Notes: generated by a model from the letters alone, not told the origin. A stretch of 64,000 bases of DNA from Drechslerella dactyloides (GCA_020064725.1 JAGTWJ010000006.1:806001-870000); one strand, 5' to 3'; positions 34,365-46,700 are shown, numbered from the stretch's first letter. Made by a program: numbers and translations.

Positions 34365-36790
34365 ATGACCTTCCACCCCGAACCAATACCCGCGCCAAAC
34401 GGTTCGCCTGCTGCTGCTGTTTCCGGGAACTCAGGCGCCTTTCAAGTCGACCAGTCCCCAAAGCTCCCGTCTCTCATCGCCCCACTAGCCATCGGCGACG
34501 ACGAGACAGACGCCCAATCCTACCACGACTCATTGCAACCGATATCAGACCGCGATCATCCGTCGGGAGCTGTGGACAAGCCATCGACTGACATTCTGAA
34601 AGAAAGCTGCGGCGAAACCCAATCCAGAACGAATCTTCAGAGAAGCGAAACAACTGGAGATCTATCACATGTCGGCTCATCGTTAGCATCCCCGCAGTCT
34701 GACTTGAGTCATGCAAACATGTCGAAAATATCGCTCCAGGGCGCCGGGAGGAGCATCATTCGGGAGTTGACTGTGGAAGAGGAACTCATGTCCCTGAAGG
34801 TTCGCTCGCTCTATGATTCGAGGGTCAACGCCCCAAGTCTACTTGGGTCTGTGCCTTCCGGTAGTGTTCGGGCTGGGCTGGAGAACAACCGGCTTTCGGC
34901 CATATCTGCCACCTCGAACAGGTCGTTTAGGTTACAGACTGGGCCATCAAGTGGGAGAAATTCCACCGCGAATAGTGCAATCAGCATGAATATCGATCAA
35001 ACCGGCCGAGAAAGCGACTCGCGGGCGGAGTTTGAGCTGGCTGGTGGGGCTGAGGACTGGGAAGATGTCGATGCTGACGACATTGACAGGTGAGATCTGA
35101 AATCTGGATATTGCCCCAATGACGAGACCATGATTCTTACTGCTCGGAGGAAGTAGATACGGATTCATCATGCCCAAGCCTAGCGCACAGCCTTTTGATA
35201 CTACGAAAGCGAACACATCAAGTAAAACTGGTCGTAAAAGAGCGTCGGCCTCGCTCTCATTGAAGACAAATGCCGCGCGCAATCATATTCGGCCTATATT
35301 TGCCCGGAGCCGGCATTTGAATGTCCTCATATCACCGTTTCGTATTAAAAAACAACCGGAGATGCTTACCAGCCCCATCGCCGGCTCAAACGAGAGAATG
35401 AAATCGAAGGAGGTCGAGCGGGTTGCTAAATGGCATAACATGGCGAGCAAGTTGGGAACTCAGCCAACAGAGGCTACCACCGGGGCCCGGACACACTTTC
35501 ACTTCCAGACTTCGGATCCAAAGGTAACGAGTCTGTTAATCCCGTGCTTTTCGAAAGACTTTACTGAACAACTACTTTTTTTTTTGAAAAGCTTGTGGAC
35601 CGAACATGGAAAGGGATACCGGATTGTTGGAGAGCCGCAGCCTGGTCATCCTTTCTCGAGACCAGTGCCAAACGCCAGCTTGACCATAAAACGAACGAAT
35701 GTCTCATCGAATATTACCATGTCTGTAAGACGAAACTTGTGCATGGTCATATCGTGTTTACCGGTTAACCCTATGGTATGTAGGAACTGTTGAACCAAAA
35801 CTCACCAGACGACGTGCAAATCGATTTGGATGTCCCACGGACAATTAGCTCGCATATCATGTTCCGCCGACGGTATAGAGGGGGGTACGAAACAATGTTC
35901 CGCCAATGCAAAAATCACCCTCGAGAAGATTGCTGATAAGGAAGAAATATCTTAGACAAAGATTGCTGTTTCGAGTGCTACACGCGATATCGCTCTATTT
36001 TCCTGACATCGGTTATGTTCAAGGAATGGCGTCTTTGGCGGCTACTTTCCTTTGCTACTACGACGAGGATGCTGCATTTGTCATGCTCGTTCGACTTTTC
36101 GAGTTGCGAGGGCTGCATACGCTGTACAGCAATGGATTCGGGGGCCTGATGGATGCGCTGCATGAATTAGATACAGAGTGGCTGCAGCCTAGTCACCCGC
36201 AGATCAGTCAAAAATTGGTAGGTTCCACCCGCAGGACGGAATCGAGGGGTTCCTTTGCCATAGTTGAGTTATGCCATCTCGGAAACATAACCAACGGTTT
36301 TCTTAGGTCTTGCCCGCCTTGTGGTTTCCGCAGCCTGTCTTCTTGCTAATGAGTTTTCCGCTCTTGTGGTTGGGTGCGCCAGGAATCTCTCGGCATTTCG
36401 GTCTTGTCATTTGGAACGAGGTGGTATCTCACGTTGTTCAATTACTCGGTCCCATTTGCGGCGCAGCTTCGCATATGGGATGTGTTTCTGCTGCTGGGGG
36501 ACGATGAGGGGGTCAGCAATTTGGGGTCGACGGGAGGATTCGGAGGCAGCCTGGACGTATTGCATGCGACGTCCACCGCGCTCGTGGGTGGGATGCAGGA
36601 CGTGGTTCTCGGCTCAGACTTCGAGGGTTCAATGAAGTGTTTGACGAGCTGGATACCGATCAAGGACGAGGACGTGCTGATGAGGAACGTCAAGGCAGAG
36701 TGGAAGAAGCGGAAGCGGCGAAAGTTTGTCGAGCGGCTTCCAAGGGCGCTTGTGTCCGGAGGCAATCGACCGGGCACGGCGGTAACGTAA
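34365..36790 (+). CDS. TBC-domain Rab GTPase-activating protein, six exons
   Basis: Predicted Rab/Ypt GAP acting in vesicle traffic. Exons 34365-35089, 35157-35523, 35592-35720, 35784-35884, 35956-36217 and 36383-36790 give 663 residues. I start at the first ATG (MTFHPEPIP); an upstream in-frame GTG is not used. Residues 1-260 are Ser/Thr-rich and probably disordered, ending in an acidic stretch (EDWEDVDADDID). The TBC domain starts near DRTWKGIPDCWRAAAWSSF, has the arginine finger IDLDVPR (420-426, Arg426) and the glutamine finger YVQG (461-464, Gln463), and ends with TRWYLTLFNYSVPFAAQLRIWDVFLLLG, so both catalytic residues are kept. The fifth intron (36218-36382) is longer than the others. 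The C-terminus is basic (KAEWKKRKRRK). The target Rab is unknown. Confidence 0.88.
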
Positions 36791-38333
36791 CGCGGTGCGA
36801 GCGAGAGCAGCGGCGCCTGATTTACTACTTGTGATATATCTGCATACTTTCCCCAGAATCCGGTGATAATAGATAGTACTACCATCGATATACTCGTGGC
36901 ATCGTCGAGTGGCGGCGATGCATGGCACCAGCCAGCCCTGTCACAGCTCCGCGGTGGCGGTGGCGCCACCCCGAACGTTGGCGAACTCGGAAACCTGTGC
37001 GGGCGCCCCAAGCGGTCTCGACGCGGACGGGCCCGAGCATGCACGTATCACGGCCTTGCAATTGCTTCACCCGAGCGGTGTATCGTATCTTGGAGCGCTG
37101 TCTGCGGATCCGTCGGCATGCCGGTTCGCCGTCGAGCAGGCGTCCGACTCGAGCGCGGCGGGCTGCCGCTGGGCGTCGCGAGCCGACTGGAACGGGCGAC
37201 AAACAACCTCGCGCGGTCTCCCAATCCAGCAGCCAACCCTGCGCCTGGCCGGGCTGCCCGCGAAATTTTTATCCTCGTCTTCGTCTCCGTTGTCGCCGTC
37301 GCCTCCATCTCCATCTCCATCTCCATCGCCATCGCCATCGCCACTCTTATCGGCCCCGTCTTGGTCTCCTTGGTCTAGGCCTCGGCCCTCGTCTCCGGCT
37401 TCGACTTCGCTCGCCCGAACCACAACTCCGCACTATGTAAGTAAGTACCGTGCTTGACCAGCCACGACCTCACCCCGGCACCACCACCACCATCAGTTCA
37501 CTACCACCACCTCCTCCTCCTCCTCCTCCACCACCACCATCCAGCCACGAATCCAGTTTCCTTTCTCCTCCTCCCTCTTGCTCCCACCCATCCTCACTCT
37601 CTCCTCCTCCTTCTCTTATTCCCTCCTCCCAGCACGGCGCGTTGCCAGCAGGCAGCTCGACCGCTCACATCGAGTTGCATCGCATCGCATCGCATCGCAT
37701 CACATCGCATCGCATCACATCGCATTGAGTCTCTTTGGCATTCCTACTCCTCTCCACATATCATATCTTCGCCTCTCTCTGGCCATCAGTCCCCTTTGTC
37801 GCAGCAGTAGCCGTACCGATTGTTCGCTGGCTCCGAAGAGCTCTTACCGTTGATTGGCAGAACCCACCGTAATGACATCCTATCAATGTACCAGGCTTCA
37901 GTTCCGCCACATCAACCCGGAAAATGAACACGGTCCAGTCGCAACACCACCTCATCCATTCACACCGCGATTAGGCTACGCCAGCACCTCTCCTTGGAAC
38001 GAACCTCGCCCTGTGCTCAACGACCGAGGCCTCTAACGTCCAAGCACATCCTTTCTCGGACCTCACTCGGCCCGCTACTTGCCCTTGGACTTTATCCTTT
38101 CGCAAACTCTCTCCATGCCGTAGCCTTTCCGACAGACCCATCGACCGCCACGTTTACCGGAGGGATCGAGGTAAATCCCACTCGTTACTCGCACTCGGAT
38201 TCTTGCGCTTTATCTCTTGGAATAGTCGCCTTGTGTATACACTTGTTCTAACGATCTTATCTCAGGCCTCTTCCCTCCCCGGCGCTCTCCCACCTTGTTA
38301 CATAACTCTGCACAAACTGCCAGCTCTACCTCG
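36791..38333. promoter_or_regulatory. Long upstream/leader region with microsatellites
   Basis: About 1.5 kb. The first part (36880-37440) is GC-rich and open in several frames at once, a composition effect rather than evidence of genes. It includes CCATCT/CCATCG hexamer tracts (about 37300-37350) and, at 37475-37620, C/T-rich runs with CACCAC and CCTCCT repeats. A GCATC pentamer array lies at about 37676-37727. CT-rich runs before start codons are common in fungal promoters. A possible 5' intron has donor GTAAATCC (38171) and acceptor ATCTCAG (38259-38265). Confidence 0.45.
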
Positions 38334-39797
38334 ATGCCAACATCACATAGAGGGCTGCCCCCTCCTGCGGGCATGCCACTACCAGCCCATTCACCGACTT
38401 CGAATCAAAGCCAGATGCCAGACCGGTGGCAGCACGGCAGCGAAGAAACCCAACGCACCTTCCTTCAGGCGAAGTCCGATGAGGAGAGGCGTCGCCAGGA
38501 AGAGGAGAGAACAAGGCAAGAAAGCTTTCGGCTCGAAATTCGTCGGACAGAGCTGGAAATGCTTCGAGAAGCGTTTCGAGGCGGAATTCCCCCCCATCTC
38601 GTTCCGATCATATTCACGGGAGGTGGGGCTTTCGCTGGAACCAGCGCCGAATGGGCAAATCAGTACATGTCGCAATTGAACCACAACCAGCAGCAGATGC
38701 TCCAGGGAAATATCGTCTCTCCTCCAGACTCCCGACTGGAATCTCGCCTACTCACAGCTACGGAGCACCCAACTCCAAAGTCGGGATCTCTGTCCTCTCT
38801 GACACATACGCCAGCACAGCCTATCTCATCGCATGTGTCTCCTCGACCAGCGCAAAACCTACATCACTCCACCGCCTCCACTCCAAACTCGTATTCGACG
38901 TTCGGCAGTGGACTCCCTTCCACAAAGAATCACACTCAGTTGACCCATACAGCAGACCTTCCAAGATCATCTCTTCCTCGTATCAATACAAACGACGTTC
39001 ATGTACAACCACCGCCACAAGGCCCACCTCCTGGGCTTCCCATGCAACTTTCGGGCATTCCCCCACCGACTCAACCTCTCGGTCAGATTTCGGCTTCTCA
39101 CCAAGTCTCCCAGCAAAGCAATCTACAGCCTCAACTGCCCCCAGAATCATCACGACGAGCTGAGGGTTCACCTCTATTTTTCCATCATTGGCAGCCCCCT
39201 TCGACGCAAGCATCTTATGCTCCATTAGCATCAACATCTCCCGCGTCTGGGAAGAATATGGATTCATCTCTATCCTCCAGTCAAGCTTATGCGGCGGGAA
39301 GCGATTCCTCCCATTCACCGAAGAAGCGAAAGATCACAAGCAGCAGCCAGGCCCCCCAGCCCTCGTTTGCGGCCGCGCCACCGCCCGGCAGTCAGGCTAC
39401 CTCGGTGGCCTCATACTCGCCGGGCTCCAATACCAAAAGAAGAAGCATTAACTCCACTCTCAATCGGCCAAGGAGCGATTCTGGTTCGACACGTGGCTAC
39501 GAGCCGTATCCAAAAAACCATCCCCCACGCCCGCGAAGATCGGATGCAGGAGGTCTCGCGGGCGACAGTAGTGGGTCTACAAGCCAATTTTCGATTTCGC
39601 ACATGACATCCAGTGACGCATCGCCAGTGATGCATCTCAGAGAATCCGCGTCAAATCCTCATGGCAATGTTTTACAGGAGTCATCAATTCCACACCCGCC
39701 GTTTGAGGCTGGTCCCGAAAGCAGGCCGGAGCATCGGACCCATAAAGAGACTGAAAGTTCCACTGGTCACAACGCTACGCCAGCTCGGGATTTCTGA
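38334..39797 (+). CDS. Conserved-looking Ser/Pro/Gln-rich protein with coiled coil, function unknown
   Basis: A single-exon frame of 487 residues from the first in-frame ATG. Residues about 36-85 form a charged helix (SDEERRRQEEERTRQESFRLEI...ELEMLREAF) followed by GGIPPHLVPIIFTGGG, the most ordered part. Residues 150-480 are low-complexity, rich in S, P, Q, T and H. SPKKRKITSS at about 325-334 is a candidate nuclear localisation signal. The make-up suggests a nuclear regulatory or scaffold protein, but I do not recognise a family. The start could lie further upstream if the possible 5' intron is real. Basic and serine-rich text continues to the stop, so the 3' end is clear. Confidence 0.7.
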   Translation: MPTSHRGLPPPAGMPLPAHSPTSNQSQMPDRWQHGSEETQRTFLQAKSDEERRRQEEERTRQESFRLEIRRTELEMLREAFRGGIPPHLVPIIFTGGGAFAGTSAEWANQYMSQLNHNQQQMLQGNIVSPPDSRLESRLLTATEHPTPKSGSLSSLTHTPAQPISSHVSPRPAQNLHHSTASTPNSYSTFGSGLPSTKNHTQLTHTADLPRSSLPRINTNDVHVQPPPQGPPPGLPMQLSGIPPPTQPLGQISASHQVSQQSNLQPQLPPESSRRAEGSPLFFHHWQPPSTQASYAPLASTSPASGKNMDSSLSSSQAYAAGSDSSHSPKKRKITSSSQAPQPSFAAAPPPGSQATSVASYSPGSNTKRRSINSTLNRPRSDSGSTRGYEPYPKNHPPRPRRSDAGGLAGDSSGSTSQFSISHMTSSDASPVMHLRESASNPHGNVLQESSIPHPPFEAGPESRPEHRTHKETESSTGHNATPARDF

Positions 39798-41361
39798 TAT
39801 TGAATCCATTATTTGGCTCCGCCTCTCTAGCTTTCTTCGATCTCCATCTCTATCACTTTTTTTTCTGTCTCCATTTTTTTCTAGACCGGAAATACCGAGG
39901 TGCGCCACTGGACTACCATACGATGAAATTAGTTGGGATCTAATTGAGTTTTCTAATCCTTATCACAATTGCCGTTATTTCAACCACCATTACTATTGCT
40001 ATTGGAGGTCTTGTCTGCTATTGTCGCTATCCAACCATATCTCGGTACCTAAGTACTTACTATTTATATCAACAGGCGTTTATGATGTTTTATTAGGTTG
40101 TTGACGAGGTTATTTCATCGGTTCTATTGATCAAACCCACCTTTATTTATTTATCTATTCATTTGTTTCTTTTCGAAATGTCTGTATTATAAACCCCGTT
40201 TCTCTGTCCCTTTTCTGATGTTGGTTTTTTGAGGTCGCTTGTGTGTTCCAATCGGACCTCCTGTATAACGGAAATAGGAATAATTGTGACCCTATGGCAG
40301 CCGCTCAAGAAAAAACAACGTTGCTGACTTGTTTATACTACCCGGCTTTAGATTTTAAGAGATCTAGTTGGCAATATATAACGAGATCAAATTGCTCTTA
40401 GGAGTGTGATTATTTGCAGTAGTCAGCCTTAGATGTACAGTGTGATTGAGGCCTGATGCGGGATAATCTTATAATTACCACGTGAACGGCTCGTTGCGCA
40501 CACCATGAATCATATCACCTTTCATGTTTACGAAGACTGTAATCCAAATACGTATTAAAAGATAGCTACTACCAAGCCCCTACAGGTAGCTAAGTGAAAG
40601 CTGCTAGGCCAAATCCATACACAACAAATCTACAAGCAAGAACAACATGTGCCGTGTACCCTCCTAACTTTTGACTTAAACTATACTAGGTATTTGCTGA
40701 CCACAGATCCATATTTATTCAGGAAATACTTATAGGCAGAGCTGCTGCTCCTCTCAAAGTCCTGCTCTGCCCGTATACTCCCCAAGGCACTGAAAGGCAA
40801 AACTCAAGGCTTAGCACCTGCTTGATATGTGTACGTATATAGGTATAATATACATAAAGTACCTAGGTAGGTAGGTATCTAGTACTTGGATAACTGCTTA
40901 AGAGCCGATTAATTGTACGTCTTAGCATAGATGTGAGCGTACGGTCATATGCAACAATGACAGCATGGTGATAAATGATAACCCTATTGTTTTGTCTCTA
41001 CAATCTGTTAGCGCGAGGTTCATAGATTTCTGTATTGTTTGTGTACTGAGTTGAGGTTATGACTCGGGGTAGGCTGCTCCTCAGGCTAAAGCTGGGTATC
41101 AGGGGTTCAGGGCGGTTGCGAGCTTACATCATTGCATGGTAAATTAAGTACCTCCAGTTGGGCATATGCCCATAGCCAGTGTCGAGACTGGTGCTAATTT
41201 CCGGATGATGTCCGTCAATTATACCTTAGCAGACGAGGATTGAGGCACAGTTCAATGGAAACAAAAATCACCCAGTCTCGCTCGCGATGCGGTCAGGTGT
41301 ATGTGGTTTTGTCTCATCGAGACGACAAATCAAAATGTTCTCCGCCGCACTTAGTTGGCCC
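39798..41361. other. Intergenic region between convergent genes
   Basis: About 1.6 kb holding the 3' ends of the unknown gene and RPC9. Poly-T/CT runs occur near 39855-39885. GGTACCTAAGTACTTAC (40044-40060) and AAGTACCTAGGTAGGTAGG (40858-40876) are examples of the palindromic word family seen elsewhere. No further gene is supported. Confidence 0.5.
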
Positions 41362-41928
41362 TCATTCTGCTGTCTCTGTCTCTATCCGTGACGCATGAGT
41401 ACTGCGGATTGTATCAAGAACTTGGGTGATTTCTTCGTCTGACAATCTTGACTCGAGCTCTTCGACAAGGACGTCGAGCTCGGTTTCATTTTTGGGCAGA
41501 TGGTTCAACACCATCAATACTTCTATTTTCTCGAATTGATATTTAACCAGCGCCTCCACCAAATTGCTGATAGTGGTGGGAGACTGAGAGCCCGCGACTG
41601 TCGAGGAAAGATAGTCCACCAGCTGGGAACCAACAAGAGAGGCCGGTTAGTATAGGTGCACGTCTCGATCGGACTGTGAGGTTCTCTCAGTTCTCATACC
41701 TCTTTCATTACTGTCTCTAAATTACCGGGCTTCATAGCTGCTGCGGGTCCTTGCTCATTGATTTCTTCCCGGTATCTTCTCTTCACATCTTGGACATGCG
41801 CGAGAACTTCGTGGTTGCTAAGCATAGCCTCACATGGTTCAAGGATCTAAGATCATGGTCAGCGAATCGGGATCAAAAAGCAGTGTCTAGGCGCACAACC
41901 GCACAAGGGCTCCAAAACCGACCTTCAT
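41362..41928 (-). CDS. RPC17: RNA polymerase III subunit RPC9 (Rpc17), three exons
   Basis: RPC9 (yeast Rpc17) pairs with RPC8 to form the stalk of RNA polymerase III, which makes tRNA and 5S rRNA in the nucleus. Minus-strand exons are 41928-41923 (only ATG AAG), 41846-41700 and 41622-41362, giving 137 residues. The tiny first exon followed by ILEPCEAMLSNHEVLAHVQ reproduces the typical MKI...LSN.EV start of the family; acceptors CTTAG and CCCAG and donors GTCGGT and GTATGA fit. The C-terminal part (VEALVKYQFEKIEVLMVLNHLP and VEELESRLSDEEITQVLDTI) is the HRDC-like helical domain. It shares a 247-bp divergent promoter with the CNS1-like gene. Confidence 0.85.
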
Positions 41929-42175
41929 TGTGTTGGTGATGGCTGTTGCACCAGTTGAAGTTGAAAGTTGCAACGGAGGGCAGCGCGCATTCGCCGGATT
42001 TGCTGAACGGCGGGAAAACCCGAATTGCAACAGCCGCAACAAAACCTAGTTTTACTCACTTATACTTTTGTCGCCGCCAATTCGACTCATAATCTCGCGT
42101 CAAAGGCAGCCGTGCAGAAAAACCGGCGAAGGAATCGCGTTGACCTACTGAGACTCCGTCGCCAGAGCCACGATA
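41929..42175. promoter_or_regulatory. Divergent promoter RPC9 / CNS1
   Basis: Only 247 bp separate the two start codons, so both genes must be driven from here. No TATA box is evident. Co-expression is possible but not shown. Confidence 0.5.
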
Positions 42176-43471
42176 ATGTCGACGGCACCATCGCCTGCAG
42201 GCGCTCAAGATGCCTCCCTTACCACCAATAGCGATAAACTCCTCTATGGGCCAGCTCCACCGACGGCCTCGTCGGCCAGTCTCGAGCAACATGAAAAGGA
42301 ACTATTCCAGATTCCACTATTCATGCAGTCTTTGGACGGAGTCATGGAAGAAGATAATACCGCGTTGGAGGCTTTGAGAGCTATGGCTTACGAAGGAGAG
42401 CCTCACGAGGTGGCGGACAACTTCCGCGAACGAGGGAATGAATGCTACCAGTCAAAGAACTGGAAAGACGCGGTCGAGTTCTACACAAAAGCGCTGGCGA
42501 TGAAGTGTACTGTGGACAAAATCAATGAAGCTTGTTATGCCAACCGCGCTGCTTGCAACCTGGAACTACGTATGCCCCACTCTGCAGTGCTCTGTGCACC
42601 CCTTCAATCCCAGCTGTCTCTCTTGCTGACGAAACATTCTATCCGCGGCTAGAGAACTACCGAAGGGCTACCTCTGATTGCGCCGACGCTCTCAGAATCA
42701 ACCCCAGGAACGTGAAAGCGTGGTATAGGTCGGCTAGAGCGTGCCTTGCCCTGGACAAAGTACAGGAGGCATCTGACTGTGTGCAGCGTGGTTTGGACAT
42801 TGATCCGGGCAATACGGCGTTGAAGAATTTGGCAAGCCAGATAGCCCATCGGGAGGAGACACTCACTGCCTTGGGTTTGGCGCGACAGGAGCGAGATCGC
42901 ATATCGAATGCAAAAACAGTCGCGCTCCAGAAGGCCTTAGAGGTAGGTCCTGCTACTGCCTGAAAGCCTTGTGCTCCGTCTCAGCTTCTAACACGATTGG
43001 TTGTATGTCCAGATTCGTGGCATCAAGCCACGGGTAGATCCGTCAGGGGCACCTAATCTTCCCGAAGATGCAACAGTATCTCTCCAGGATTCGCTGGACC
43101 CAAGTTCAACTCTTCACTACCCAGTCCTGATTCTGTATCCTCTGCACTTTGAGTCGGACTTTATTAAATCGCTACCAGAGGACGCAAAGTTGCATCCCCA
43201 ACTAGCAGAGATCATCTCGGCTTCTAATCCACCACCCTGGGACACGAATCGAGAATACAAGTATCCGGATATCGAAGTCATCGTTGAAAGGAAGAAGTCT
43301 GAAATACACGCTAAATCAACCCTTAGTAGGATTGGCAGAGAGATCGCAATCAAAAGAGTACTCAGTGAAGGCAAGCTGGAATTGGTGAATGGAATGTTGA
43401 CTATATTTGTAGTACCAACGTCAAGATTAACTGAATTTGTGAGTGATTGGAAGCAACAAAACCCATCTTGA
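42176..43471 (+). CDS. CNS1: TPR co-chaperone of Hsp90, Cns1/TTC4 type, three exons
   Basis: Cns1 is an essential TPR co-chaperone that binds Hsp90 and Hsp70 in yeast and supports translation elongation factor folding. Exons 42176-42569, 42653-42942 and 43013-43471 give 380 residues. An N-terminal segment (ELFQIPLFMQSLDGVMEEDNTALEALRAMAYEGEPHEVADNFRERGNECY) is typical of the family and leads into three TPRs at about 80-200 (WKDAVEFYTKAL, NYRRATSDCADALRINP, VKAWYRSARACLAL). The C-terminal wheel domain (about 240-380) includes LYPLHFESDFIKSL and ends LTEFVSDWK. Length and order match the family. The gene converges on SLI15 with a 238-bp gap. Confidence 0.88.
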
Positions 43472-43709
43472 ATTCTCGACACGTATTGCTATCGTTTGCA
43501 GGATATCTCTGGATATGCGAATGAGACCTATAATACACCTTTTACAACGCCCACCTTGTGCACAAACGTAAGAGAGCCTGAGAGCAACGCCAAAAAAAAA
43601 AAGAAGAAAATCTTTGAAAACGAGGCGACGCCTATGTAAATTGGCTAGCAGGGAATTCGACCGCTTCCTGAGAGTGATTGAAATCTAAGGAGCTTGAAGT
43701 CACCCAGGT

Positions 43710-46700
43710 CTACCTCGGCTTTTGATATGTCCAACCACCGTTATCGAGAATACGCTGGCGCTCAATCTTGTCAGCCTCGATCTCTGCGGCCGTCAAGCGA
43801 TCGGCACCAGACCAATTTGCAGAGCTGGTCCTGGCACGGAATTTAGCTCGGTCAGCTCTGCCTTTGAAAATATCGTCCATGGATAGAGGCGCTATGGGGC
43901 CAAAAATGGTCTCCGGATCGATCCCAAGTTGGTCTTGGAGAGCTTGTCGGAGTTCTGGCGAGTCTGCCCATTTGGGGACTCGGAAAGTTCTTTCATCATG
44001 ATCGTCCTCAGAACTAAAGGTGCACAAATACATTAATTGCCTGTTCATCAGGATTGACAAGCTTGGTTCTGGGTCTTACTCTGTGTGGATCTCAGGGAGC
44101 TCAATGGTTTCAGGATTTGGAGTCAAAGGTGATTCATGAGATACAGCGGATTGTCGTATTCCCGTCTTCTGCGGAGCAGGAGTCGCCATAGTGCCGAACT
44201 TGAGTTTGTCATGCGAGTACTTGACAACGTCAACAAGCGGTAAGGCAGCGCTTGTCTTGGATGTCTGTGGTGGCAACAATGATGATTTTACTAGCGATGG
44301 CCCATGATTGGTAACGGCGTGCGAAGGAGCAGCGGGTGTATAGTCTTGGCTGAAAATTCCGCCGATTTTTGGATGCAGCGTGTTTTCCTTTTTCGCTGTC
44401 GACGGCCTGATTGGGGGAGCAAAAGCGGAATGCATAGGGGTTTCTCCCGAATCTTCCGTTTTCCTTCGTTTGGAATCCTGTGAAGACGTTACTGACGGAC
44501 CGGCGTCTTCTTTCTGGGATTTATGGTCATCATCTCCAGGAAATAGTCGTTTCTGCTGGCGTTTTACTTCATGATAGGATTTGGAAGCCGTTGCGACAGG
44601 TTTCTGTGAAAAGAGAGTAGCCTTCGGGAGTAATTTCGACGGATTGAGGAGTGGTTGCATTGCCTTGTTGGTGGCATTTGGTCGCTTCTTCGTATCATCT
44701 TCATCGGATGCATGCTACTCGTGCCCGTATTAGTATGCTCATCGTATCAACACCTCGTTTGGGAATACTTGCCTTCCCGAGTTGTTTTTTGGCTGTTTTA
44801 ATAGCTTGCTGCCTTCGTTCTTCCTCCCGACGTGCCTCTTCCCGCTTCATATTTTCTTGTCTCCGTCGCTCAATCTCTTGCTTCTGTGCAGCCTTTCGTT
44901 CTTTCTCTTCTTGTTCCTGGTGTAGAGACTCAGCAATTGATCGTTGGTATATAGAAAGGCAGATATGAATACCCTCTTCTGTGCTTTGGCTGCAGAGTTG
45001 AGAGCTGCAATCGATTTTGGCACTCTGAGACTATGTGTAGACGCAGTAGACATCGCAGACGCGGGGCGAGCGCTTGGCTCCTTCACTGACCCAAAGGTTT
45101 CGGCCAGCGCTCCTGCCAGAGCGGCAGAGTTCTGCTGGATATTTGGAGGTCCGTTCTGGCTGTTCTTTAGTAAGGGGGCCTTTGACTCTAGGGGGAAAGC
45201 AATGCTTACTTTGCGTTGGTCCATCTCACGCTGTGAAGCAGTGACTAATCGAATATTTGATGAATTGGTTTTCGGTTTCGCAATTCCCGCATCTTTAACG
45301 CCAAAGAGACCTCGACCGGTTTTCTTGATGTCACTAAATTTTGCCTGGATGGAAGCGCCACCTCGGGGCTCCTTGAGATTGTCGCGCGAAGGCGTGGCCT
45401 TTACGGCTGTCTGTGGCAACGTCAAGCCTTCTTTCTGGGATCTATGGCTTGTTGCTGTAAGTTTAACGTCGCCATCGTCTTGATAGCTGCCATGCTCCGA
45501 CTTCTCAGAATCCGAAAAGGGAGATCCCGGCAAGGAAGGGTCATTATCGGATATGATCGGTGATTGGAGTAAGCTGTCTGCATTCTGATGGAGCAAGTTG
45601 AGGCCTTCTGTTATCATCTGTGGTGGAATCTTGGATCGTGCCACTCCCTTCGCCATGTCGTTATGCGTATTTATATCCTCAGCTTCCAACGAAGGGGCAT
45701 CGCTTATATACAAAACCTGCTGTCTTATAGGAGAACGAGGCGTTTCAACCTGTTTGCTGTCTCGTGCGGGGTCTGCCATGGGTTCTTGAATATCGGGATA
45801 CAGTGGCTTCTTCGGAGTTTCTTTACTTGCATCAGTAGGTCTTGGAGACTGGTCGCTTGGCGACCTGTCAATGTTCTCATTTTTAGGGGGTGAGAGCTTG
45901 GATTGTGCTTGCCTAGGGGATTCAACACGGCCGGATCTCCAGAGCAGCTGTTTGGCGAACGAAAAGATGTTTGCTTGATTCTTCTTTGCGGTGTTGATAT
46001 CCAAGTCTTCGGCCACTTTAGAGGGGGGGGTTTCCATCGAGTCAAGCGGAAGAGGTTTTGGTATAGCGGTTGGGAGCTGCGGATATACCACGTTGCCACC
46101 AAGCGTTTTCTTGGCGGTCGAAATCGGAATTGGTAGCTTGGTGGATGCAGGAGTCGTCATGATGGGTTTTGGTGACGCGAGTATAGCCGCTTCCGAAGGA
46201 TTCAAGTCTGATGGGGGTGGCAGAAGCGTGTATGTGGTTGGCGCCATCGGTTGGGGTCTTTGCGCCTGCGGCAGGGACGGAATCCAATCTCCTTCGTCAG
46301 ACTGGGTGGATTCCCTAGCCCGTGAGGGTAGTTCTTTGGCCGATTTGTTATCGATAATCCTAGTATTTAAGTGTTCTTTGTCGTCGCATTGACTGGACAT
46401 TGAAATTGACGATGTTGAAGTCGATTTAGATAGTCGGTTCGACCCTTGTTGGCTCAGCTTCGATATCTTTTCATTGAGGCGCTGTGTGGAAGTTTTTTCG
46501 GATAAATGCATCACCGAGGAAGCTTTGTTGATCTCTGCGAGCCGAAGCTGTTCGTTGAGGTCATCATCATCATCGTCATCGTCCAATGTATTGGGAAGGA
46601 CAGGCTGGACAACCGCTGTACCAGGCGCGCTGGCTACATCCGCGAGTCCTGCTTCACCCATAATACCAGATGCCCCGAGGCTTTTCCCACCCGTAAGTCT

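Noticed and set aside
36863..37457. Several long overlapping open frames on both strands (up to 200 codons)
   Set aside because: The region is GC-rich and contains CCATCT/CCATCG repeats, which keep many frames open at once. None has a domain, so I treat it as upstream DNA of the next gene.
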